Positions 33,981-40,357 of a stretch of 47,677 nt of DNA are shown here, piece after piece; within the stretch, counting starts at the first letter, position 1, and every line of letters starts with the position of its first letter. Origin of the DNA: a candidate division FCPU426 bacterium. Its GTDB lineage: Bacteria > Oederibacteriota > PGYV01 > Palsa-1178. Made by a program: the position numbers and the translations under genes. Below the pieces are notes generated by a model. That model searched no databases and was not told where the DNA came from. It was given only the letters and a program-made list of their open reading frames with translations. The DNA is taken from the NCBI GenBank assembly GCA_003159495.1, contig PLPI01000093.1:1266-48942 (forward strand), given 5' to 3'.

Positions 33981-34053
33981 GGTGCCTCCCGTGTAAATTT
34001 AAGTGCTTTTAATGATTATACAGGCAGGAACCCCTTGAGTCAATTGTTGTAAA

Positions 34054-34273
34054 GTTGGTGCTGTCGAAAAAACCCGCCAATGTTGCCAGATCCCGTGTAT
34101 GTGGCATTTTTATCGGCCTTGCGCCGCTTATCTGATGGCCTCGAAAGAGGCCGTCTTTATTATACCGGGCGACATGCTTCGATAAACTCAGCATCCTGAG
34201 CCTGCCGAAGGAATCCGAGAAAAATGCCATATACACGGGATAAACCGTGCAACAGGTTTTTCGACAGCAACAA
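34054..34273. repeat. Dispersed palindromic element, copy A
   Basis: A 220-base non-coding element with imperfect terminal inverted repeats of about 55 bp. The left arm opens GCTGTCGAAAAAACC and the right arm is its complement ending CGACAGCAACAAAG; both contain CCCGTGTAT and GGCATTTTT. The core (34113-34173) is nearly the same as in copy B, including GGCCTTGCGCCGC and TCTTTATTATACCGGGCGAC. A perfect 6-bp hairpin with a GAAA loop (34137-34152) lies in the core. It fills most of the 314-base gap between the DinB and zinc-ribbon genes. It has no transposase, so it is a MITE-like or structured-RNA element. Confidence 0.8.
34177..34210. repeat. Small palindrome nested in copy A
   Basis: CTTCGATAAACTCAG and CTGAGCCTGCCGAAG (about 15-base arms, loop about 4) are present in copy A but absent at the matching point of copy B. 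The sequence resembles the widespread CTTCGACNNNCTCAG / CTGAGCCTGTCGAAG palindromes found in many unrelated genomes. Confidence 0.7.
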
Positions 34274-34294
34274 AGTTATATATTTAAAGAGTGG

Positions 34295-34492
34295 TTACGC
34301 CGTAAATCCGTAACGGCTGCGGGGCTTTTTTATGAGGATGTGGCTTTCGCCGCATTGTTTGCAGGTAAATATTACCGTGAATTCGCAATGTTTCTTTTCC
34401 CACCGCGTGCTTCCGCAGTTGCATTTAAGCAGGTTGAAAAAATCCCCCTCCTGCCTTATCCGCCTGAAAATCCGCGCCAGAATTTGCTTCAT
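34295..34492 (-). CDS. Tiny zinc-ribbon protein, 65 residues
   Basis: A short protein with a basic helix (MKQILARIFRRIRQEG) and a zinc-ribbon-like set of cysteines: CNC at 24-26, Cys36, and CKQC at 44-47, followed by a His (residue 51) and a basic tail. The 5' signals are excellent: AGGAGG six bases before the ATG and a perfect consensus promoter at 34550-34578. Small zinc ribbons often bind nucleic acid or act as adaptor subunits. I do not recognise the family. It lies downstream of the RHH-like gene and a strong hairpin. Confidence 0.7.
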   Translation of the reverse strand: MKQILARIFRRIRQEGDFFNLLKCNCGSTRWEKKHCEFTVIFTCKQCGESHILIKKPRSRYGFTA

Positions 34493-34549
34493 AACACTCC
34501 TCCTGATGCCGCCCCACTCCCCAAAGATACTATCTTACACGCTATACAG

Positions 34550-34578
34550 ATTATACTTAACGTTTCTCGTTTTGTCAA
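34550..34578 (-). promoter_or_regulatory. Perfect consensus promoter of the zinc-ribbon gene
   Basis: On the minus strand TTGACA (34578-34573), exactly 17 bases, then TATAAT (34555-34550). A leader of about 45 bases follows. The spacer contains ACGAGAAACG, related to the TCGTTCT words found in the flanking hairpin and in the RHH-gene leader. Confidence 0.9.
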
Positions 34579-34629
34579 GTTTACCACGAAAACTAATAGT
34601 GTAAAGTGTTGTGTGTAAATTTTATTTAG

Positions 34630-34703
34630 AGGCCGGGGGGCTGATATAAGGGGTTAGGGATCGTTCTATAGGGGTACAGAACGAAATTGAAACCCCCCGG
34701 CCT
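34630..34703 (-). terminator. Two-level hairpin after the RHH-like gene
   Basis: The outer arms AGGCCGGGGGG and CCCCCCGGCCT (11 bp) enclose an inner hairpin TCGTTCTGTA-CCCC-TATAGAACGA (34684-34661). On the minus-strand RNA the inner stem pairs fully over 10 bp with one G-U. It begins eight bases after the stop at 34711. It could be a terminator or a stable 3' RNA structure. The following U-run is weak (CTCTAAATAAAATTT). Confidence 0.55.
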
Positions 34704-34710
34704 GGTCGTG

Positions 34711-34965
34711 TTAGTTTATACCCTTTTTCCGGAACATCTCAAGATATGTCATCATTTCACGCGAGATGTTGTTTAATCTTTCGGCGGCGTTTAAAAAAAC
34801 ATTAACCGTTTCGCGCTCGTTTTCCTCTTTCATCAACCGCCGGAAAAAGGCCGATGTATTTTCGCCGCGTTGTTTAGACATCTTTTCCGCGAGATTCTTT
34901 CCTTCCATATCAACACGGATAAGAATTTTCTTTATTTTTCTGTGTGCCCGTGTCTTTTCACGCAA
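34711..34965 (-). CDS. Small RHH-like DNA-binding protein
   Basis: An 84-residue protein. A basic N-terminus (MREKTRAHRKIKK) leads into ILIRVDMEGKNLAEKMSKQRG, a strand-then-helix pattern like ribbon-helix-helix proteins and MobC-type accessory factors. The C-terminal helix (VNVFLNAAERLNNISREMM) is likely for oligomerisation. The start is TTG with GGAGG seven bases before it. Its promoter (35098-35127) is strong and divergent from tRNA-Gln(CTG). No toxin partner of a classical RHH antitoxin is adjacent, unless the zinc-ribbon gene downstream plays that part. Family assignment is tentative. Confidence 0.65.
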   Translation of the reverse strand: MREKTRAHRKIKKILIRVDMEGKNLAEKMSKQRGENTSAFFRRLMKEENERETVNVFLNAAERLNNISREMMTYLEMFRKKGIN

Positions 34966-35097
34966 TGTTTTGCCTCCGTAAATAAATTGGTAAAACTAAA
35001 AATAAAATCCAAATTTTTGTGCAACCGGCACACAGCAGAACTTCGCGTCTATTTTACATTTTAATCTTAATTCGTTCTCGTCTCAACCCTTTATAAT

Positions 35098-35127
35098 ATT
35101 ATACTACTTGCGCCTTTCAGTAGTCAA
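35098..35127 (-). promoter_or_regulatory. Promoter of the RHH-like gene
   Basis: On the minus strand TTGACT (35127-35122), 18 bases, then a perfect TATAAT (35103-35098). The leader is about 125 bases and contains TTCGTTCTCG (35071-35080, plus strand), a possible operator half site. Confidence 0.7.
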
Positions 35128-35160
35128 CAGAATTTAACGGGGATTGCATCATTATTGCTA

Positions 35161-35189
35161 TTGACTATAAAATGATAAATTGTTATTAT
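35161..35189 (+). promoter_or_regulatory. Promoter of tRNA-Gln(CTG)
   Basis: TTGACT (35161-35166), 17 bases, TATTAT (35184-35189). Transcription would begin about 10 bases before the tRNA. Confidence 0.7.
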
Positions 35190-35205
35190 TATAACGTTTT
35201 CAAGC

Positions 35206-35281
35206 TGCCGGGTCGTCTAATTGGTAGGACATCAGACTCTGACTCTGACGGTTGTAGGTTCGAGTCCTACCCCGGCAGCCA
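35206..35281 (+). tRNA. tRNA-Gln (anticodon CTG)
   Basis: A 76-base cloverleaf with acceptor TGCCGGG/CCCGGCA, a D-arm with AATTGGTA, an anticodon stem TCAGA/TCTGA around loop CTCTGAC (anticodon CTG), a T-arm GTAGG-TTCGAGT-CCTAC, discriminator G and an encoded CCA. It reads CAG codons and is the second Gln tRNA in the window. A T-run follows. Confidence 0.97.
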
Positions 35282-35328
35282 AATTTTTTCCTATCTCCTT
35301 AACCCTTAATTCTTTCCCTTATACAAGT

Positions 35329-38300
35329 CTATCGTATTATAACAAACTTCCCCATCTTGTTGTCTCCGGCCGCGTCTGTCAGCGCGTAAACATACAATCC
35401 CGATGAGAGCGTCTTTGCGTGCACAAGCCCCCTGATTTTCATGAAGAGCAGGCCGTCCGGAGTCGCTTCCGAATCCGAATATACCAGCCCTCCTGTCAGT
35501 GAATATACCTCAAGCCTTGTCGCCGAGGTCAGGCCGTAAAAATATACCCCGTCATTTTTTGCCGTCCTTGCGTCGTAATAAGAGGGGTAAACATACGCCT
35601 TATTCAGGTTGTTCTGCTTTCCTATGCCCTGCATTGGCGTAAAGGTCGGCGTTATAGTGGGCGTCAATGTTATGGTCAGCGTATTTGTGACCGTATACGT
35701 CATGGAAACCGTTGTTGTTATCGTCGGCGTTATCGTATTTGTAATGGTCCTCGTGGGTGTAACCGTCTTTGTCCCGGTGGGCGTGTTTGTGGGCGTCCCG
35801 GCCGGCTGGTAAACGGCAATGTCGTCTACATTTATTGAAAAACTCTGCCCCTGCCCCGTAAAATCCCACTGTATCGCTGTCACCGCGGAAAGGTCGAATG
35901 GTTTGGCCGAGGCGAAACCCGGCTGGGTCATTGCCGAGAACGGAATGTAATACTGCGTCCAGGCCGCGGGCGCGGTGAATGTGTACTGGTAATAGCCGCT
36001 GTCGGTTATGTTCGACGTCTGCACCTTGATGTCATAGCTCTTGCCGTCGCCTTTCACATACAGATAAAGGCCGGTGTAGTTGTATAAATTTGTAGACGGA
36101 AACCCGGTGCCCCATCCTATATAAACATAATTGCTCCCGGAATTGGTCCCCAGCGTGCCCGTGACCGCGTAGCTTCCTATGGGCGACAGCGGGCTTCCTC
36201 CGGCAACCTTTGAAGCCGAGGTTATAGCCGAACCCGTTCCGTATGAATCAGAGTATGAATACCACGTCCCTCCCCACAGGTTCGCGTTGGATGGTTCGTT
36301 CTCACAGTTGTCGATGATATTGAACTGCTGTGGTATCGGAGTGGGCGTAATTGTCGGCGTCTGGGTTATCGTCCCGGTCGGCGATATGGTCGGTGTGATG
36401 GTAGGCGATGATCCGACCGGCACAAAATTCATAACCGATATCGAATATGCCGGGAACGTGAAAGAAAATGACGACGCCGCAAAATTTATGTTTGAAGCCT
36501 GCGGCGCAAGGTCGGGGTCGGCGTATGAAGAGGGCGTTGAATCGAACCACTGGTAATTGTTTATATAATACGGCGCGGACGCGGACGCGGCGAATGTGTA
36601 GAGGTCCGCCGACGGGTCCGGTGTGTATCCCGCGATATTTATCACCGCCTGATACGCGTTGGCGCTGTCCTTATTTACCACCATCACCGAGAGCTTTCCG
36701 TCCGACCTTTTATTTGCGTAAACAGGCAGGAGCGCCTGGTTCGATGATGCCGACACAAGCGTGTTGCCGTTGTCGTCGGCCACTCCAAAGAGGTTGTTGA
36801 ATATGTACATGCCCCAGTAAGTGGCCCTCTGCTGGTACTGATACGCCCCGGTCTGCTGCCCTATTTCCAGGAATCCCTGGTCGTAATTGCCCGTGGAGGC
36901 GTTGTTGTTCATGACATCCCAAAGCGAAGCGTCGGCCCTTGTGCCGAAGGCTTTCGCGTATTCCCCTATCCAGTTGACCATCCAGAGCGTCATGGGAAAC
37001 TGCATCGCAAGCAGGGTGGCACCACCCGAGTTATGCTCCGACATGTAGACTTCCTTTGCCGTCGTGGAACCGTAATATTTTGTCTGCAGGTTGTCTATGA
37101 AAGACTTGTAATTGGATTCTCCGAACCAGTTGTTCGGCGTGTCAAGGGTCGTTGCCGCATCGGTATTTGACCAGTTCGCGTAAATATGAAAATCTATAAC
37201 GTCCAAATCGGGAAGTTTTCCCGCAGCCTGTACGTTTTGAAGAAAGGTGTCTATATAGGACTGTCCGTCGTAGAGTTCGGAGTTAATCTGAATGGATGAA
37301 ATTACCGGGCCGCATATTTTTATCGTCGGGTCGACAGCCTTCATTGCGTCGGCGAATTTTACGAACCTTGCCGCGTAATACTGCGCGTCCACGGGCCCGC
37401 CGGTCTCCCATGTGCCGTCCATTTCATTGCCCACCTGCCAGTATTTGATGCCGTACTTCTGAACAATATTGGCGTAATAAACCCACGCCGCGGCCTCTTC
37501 AGGCGTGCCTGTCCCGAAATTAACCGTACAGGCCGGGATAGCCTTGCCGCCCATTGAATTTATCAGCGTCATGTATGTTTCAAAGCCAAATGCCGGAGTC
37601 CATCCGTAGTTGCTGTTTTCAAGGTCGGTCGGCGACGCTATTATTGTGGTCTGCCCCATATCATTTTCATTTACGGTTACCCGCGTTGACCCGTTATATA
37701 GCATTATTTCATTCATTTTATAACCAACGCCGGAACTGGCGTGCATAAGAATCCTGAATACCTGTGCCGTTGTCGATGGAATTGCCCGGATATCCGTGCC
37801 TCCCGCTCCGTTTGTCACCGTTAAAATAGTGGTCCAGCTGCTTGTATTTGCCATGTGCGGCGCCCAGCCGTAATTGCCGTAATTGTTCCAGTACTGTATC
37901 TCGTAATTGACGGAGTAAGTATTGCCCCAGTAAATATTAACCTGGTTTACGGCCTTCGCCGACGGGAGCATCACAATAACATAAGCGTTCGTTGTGGCGC
38001 CGGCCGCGGTGATGGTATCGGATACCCACTGATTGGCGCTTGACGTGTCGCCGTCAGCCAGGACGCTTGGATTCCCATAGCTTGAGGTTGTTCCCCTGCG
38101 AAGCAGGTTGGCCTGGAACCCGGGAGCGTAAACAGTCTGGCTCGGATGCCAGATATTATTCGCGTCATATGAACCGTTGCCGTTCCAGTGATAATTGTCG
38201 GAATTCGATCCGCCCGGAAAACGGAGAAGATAGCTTCCCGCTGCGTTTATTTTGGCGGTATTTGCCGTATATGCGGCGGGAGCAATCCAGTAGCCCAGGT

Positions 38301-38433
38301 TGTTGCCCAGAAGCATCCTGTAATGATAAGGATTAACCACAGTGGAATAGTCTACATTAATGGCAGCAGGCGTGGAAAACGCCGCAATGGAAAATAAAAA
38401 ATAAACCAATATTAAGGCTGATTTTTTAATCAT
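35329..38433 (-). CDS. Secreted GH51-like glycosidase with inserted discoidin domain, CBM11-like module and sorting domain
   Basis: A 1034-residue secreted enzyme. The signal peptide spans about 1-23. The clan GH-A catalytic domain resembles GH51 arabinofuranosidases and related endoglucanases: LLRFPGG near 70, the acid/base Glu in VGNEMDG (near 340), DFHIYA, and the nucleophile Glu in YMSEHNSGG (near 465). It is interrupted at about 118-250 by an F5/8-type C (CBM32-like) module (VLADGDTSSANQWVS ... QVFRILMHASSG). A linker (about 671-702), a CBM11/CIA30-like beta-glucan-binding sandwich (about 706-872), a second linker (about 873-930) and a C-terminal domain (about 935-1034, ending MGKFVIIR with SSGLYVYALTD) follow. 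AAGGAG stands before the ATG. The substrate is probably arabinoxylan, xyloglucan or beta-glucan. Confidence 0.85.
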   Translation of the reverse strand: MIKKSALILVYFLFSIAAFSTPAAINVDYSTVVNPYHYRMLLGNNLGYWIAPAAYTANTAKINAAGSYLLRFPGGSNSDNYHWNGNGSYDANNIWHPSQTVYAPGFQANLLRRGTTSSYGNPSVLADGDTSSANQWVSDTITAAGATTNAYVIVMLPSAKAVNQVNIYWGNTYSVNYEIQYWNNYGNYGWAPHMANTSSWTTILTVTNGAGGTDIRAIPSTTAQVFRILMHASSGVGYKMNEIMLYNGSTRVTVNENDMGQTTIIASPTDLENSNYGWTPAFGFETYMTLINSMGGKAIPACTVNFGTGTPEEAAAWVYYANIVQKYGIKYWQVGNEMDGTWETGGPVDAQYYAARFVKFADAMKAVDPTIKICGPVISSIQINSELYDGQSYIDTFLQNVQAAGKLPDLDVIDFHIYANWSNTDAATTLDTPNNWFGESNYKSFIDNLQTKYYGSTTAKEVYMSEHNSGGATLLAMQFPMTLWMVNWIGEYAKAFGTRADASLWDVMNNNASTGNYDQGFLEIGQQTGAYQYQQRATYWGMYIFNNLFGVADDNGNTLVSASSNQALLPVYANKRSDGKLSVMVVNKDSANAYQAVINIAGYTPDPSADLYTFAASASAPYYINNYQWFDSTPSSYADPDLAPQASNINFAASSFSFTFPAYSISVMNFVPVGSSPTITPTISPTGTITQTPTITPTPIPQQFNIIDNCENEPSNANLWGGTWYSYSDSYGTGSAITSASKVAGGSPLSPIGSYAVTGTLGTNSGSNYVYIGWGTGFPSTNLYNYTGLYLYVKGDGKSYDIKVQTSNITDSGYYQYTFTAPAAWTQYYIPFSAMTQPGFASAKPFDLSAVTAIQWDFTGQGQSFSINVDDIAVYQPAGTPTNTPTGTKTVTPTRTITNTITPTITTTVSMTYTVTNTLTITLTPTITPTFTPMQGIGKQNNLNKAYVYPSYYDARTAKNDGVYFYGLTSATRLEVYSLTGGLVYSDSEATPDGLLFMKIRGLVHAKTLSSGLYVYALTDAAGDNKMGKFVIIR
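35640..35815 (-). repeat. Thr/Pro linker-coding repeat (GH51-like enzyme)
   Basis: A degenerate tract encoding TPTxTxTxT units before the C-terminal domain. A shorter one lies at about 36330-36420, between the catalytic domain and the CBM11-like module. Confidence 0.75.
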
Positions 38434-38530
38434 GCTTTAAACTCCTTTAATTAAGATAAAACGACCGTTTATTATATCACATACCCGGCAAACAGCGGTA
38501 TCAATATGAATTATAACGGATAAAAAAGAT

Positions 38531-38720
38531 ACCGGTGGTGCTGGCGGAAAATCCCGCCAATGTAACCCGATCCCGGGTATATGACATTTTTATTGGCCTT
38601 GCGCCGCTCATATGATGGACTCGCAAGAGGCCATCTTTATTATACCGGGCGACAAATCCAATAAAAATGTCATATACCCGGGATAAAACTTGTAATGGGT
38701 TTTCCGCCAGCACCACCGGT
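38531..38720. repeat. Dispersed palindromic element, copy B
   Basis: A 190-base non-coding element with terminal inverted repeats of about 62 bp running ACCGGTGGTGCTGGCGGAAA ... and its complement. The arms are nearly identical apart from an internal block near 38550-38570. The core shared with copy A (GGCCTTGCGCCGCT, TCTTTATTATACCGGGCGAC) contains a hairpin with a GCAA loop (38616-38633). It fills most of the 313-base gap between the GH51-like gene and the deiminase gene, whose transcript would run into it. Confidence 0.85.
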
Positions 38721-38746
38721 TGCGTTGTTTTTTATGCGCCGCCTGA

Positions 38747-40246
38747 TTAAAACTGCAGGTCGCAGTGAATGCCGCCCGCGCCCCACGGGTATTCGGCAAC
38801 GGTCGTCACTTCGTATCCTGCCTTTTCAAATATGGCTTTTTGTTTTTCATAGAGGCTGTTTTTGGCGGACGCGGAATAATCCATTGCGGCCCAGAGATTA
38901 TCCACGCACTGCATTAAATAATCATAGGCGCCCGTGCTGTATGACTGTTCCCACTGCTTTTCCGCGTCATTAAGCGCCCCGAAGGAGTCGTTCATTTTTG
39001 CCTGCGGCGCCGTATCGGCGTTATCATCCGCCAGGAACGGATATTTTCCCAGCAATACGCAAGACTTTCCGGTTTGCGGGTCCCTGTATTTTACCAGGTT
39101 TGCCGGCGACCTGACGGGATGGTCCGCAAATGGAACACGCAGGACATTATAACCCATCCGCCCGAGCTCCCCCGCTATTGCGTCATACTCAACCTGCCAC
39201 CCTTTTATGACTGAAGGCGCGAAAACCTCCCCGGACACAAGGTCCCTTTTTTTCCACGGATTGTCATATGTGGGCACAAAGGCGTCAACTTTTTTTCCGG
39301 CGGACATGATCACCACCGACATATCAAGGTGGAATATTTCATCTGCGGCCAGTTCGGGCGAAAGGAGCATTTCTTCCGGGACAACGGCGGTTTTAATCCC
39401 GAATAAAGCGTCGGAATAGGCCTGCTTGACATCATCAATCATATCCTGGGAAAACGCGATGCCTTTTAAGGGATAACCCTTGGTCCTGAAAAAGTAATGA
39501 TTTACCCTGTTCCTGCCCGTCAGGAACATGGCGCTTTTATTGTCGGGAGTAAGTACCACTTCCATGTCCCCGCCCTCGGAGCTCAGGGAATTTCCGAGTT
39601 TTAATATCGTAAAATATTCAGGATATGCTTTTGCCATGGCTTTTACTATGCCGAAGGAATCGTTGTAGTTGTCCGGGTCCGCGGCGATTATTATTTTTCC
39701 GTCCTTATCCACTCCAATGGGCTCGCTTGTGTCCTGCGCCCACACGAGGTCCGACGGCGCCTTAAAAAAATTAATGCGTTTTTTTATCCTCTCTTCGCTC
39801 CAGCCGCACCGGGATTTTAAATACCCCCTCATGAGCTCTTCCTCGCGGCCGCTTGCCCCCTTCACCTTTCCGTTTTCGGGCACGGCAATGAAGACGCGCG
39901 TATATTCGGGTATCATTTTCAGGATGTTTCCGTGGGATAACTCAAAGTTAAGCCGATAAAATTGTTCGTCAAGCGCCCTATATTCAGCTTCAGAGGCGGC
40001 TTTTTTTGCATCCTTTATCGGCGGCAGAAAATAATATTCCCCGTTGTCGGGCCATATGCCGAGGACTATAAATGAAAGGTTTCGCAGGGATTCCGGCACC
40101 ACGGTTTCGCCGCTATTTCCACGCGGCATGCCGGGCGGGACAGGGCTTAGTGATTCACGTGAAAATAAATCAGGGGCAATAAATACAAAAGCCGTCAAAA
40201 TCAAAATTACACGCAGCCGGTTTACGGTCATTTTAAACACTCTCAT
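38747..40246 (-). CDS. Secreted agmatine/peptidylarginine-deiminase-like protein
   Basis: A 499-residue member of the guanidino-group-modifying superfamily. The N-terminal hydrophobic segment (about 10-26) is a likely signal peptide. The catalytic pattern is present in order: WAQD near 167-170 (Asp binds the guanidine), SSEGGDMEV near 227, FHLDMSVV with His and Asp (near 303-308), and GGIHC with the nucleophilic Cys near 495 in the last ten residues. This is the plan of bacterial agmatine deiminases and the Porphyromonas peptidylarginine deiminase. WAQD in place of WxRD and GGD in place of GGN are departures, so the substrate is uncertain. It stands alone and the ribosome-binding site is weak. 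Confidence 0.8.
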   Translation of the reverse strand: MRVFKMTVNRLRVILILTAFVFIAPDLFSRESLSPVPPGMPRGNSGETVVPESLRNLSFIVLGIWPDNGEYYFLPPIKDAKKAASEAEYRALDEQFYRLNFELSHGNILKMIPEYTRVFIAVPENGKVKGASGREEELMRGYLKSRCGWSEERIKKRINFFKAPSDLVWAQDTSEPIGVDKDGKIIIAADPDNYNDSFGIVKAMAKAYPEYFTILKLGNSLSSEGGDMEVVLTPDNKSAMFLTGRNRVNHYFFRTKGYPLKGIAFSQDMIDDVKQAYSDALFGIKTAVVPEEMLLSPELAADEIFHLDMSVVIMSAGKKVDAFVPTYDNPWKKRDLVSGEVFAPSVIKGWQVEYDAIAGELGRMGYNVLRVPFADHPVRSPANLVKYRDPQTGKSCVLLGKYPFLADDNADTAPQAKMNDSFGALNDAEKQWEQSYSTGAYDYLMQCVDNLWAAMDYSASAKNSLYEKQKAIFEKAGYEVTTVAEYPWGAGGIHCDLQF

Positions 40247-40357
40247 TCCTGAATGTAAAAAATCATATTCACTATAACGAGCCGCTAATATTCAGGCTTG
40301 AATATGACAACACAAACGGGCAAAAGTTTCTTGTTTTTAGAAACAGGGAAGGCAGAA

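Noticed and set aside
34009-34236. 75-residue frame containing SFGRLRMLSLSK
   Set aside because: It is a known false translation of short palindromic repeats and lies wholly inside copy A of the palindromic element.
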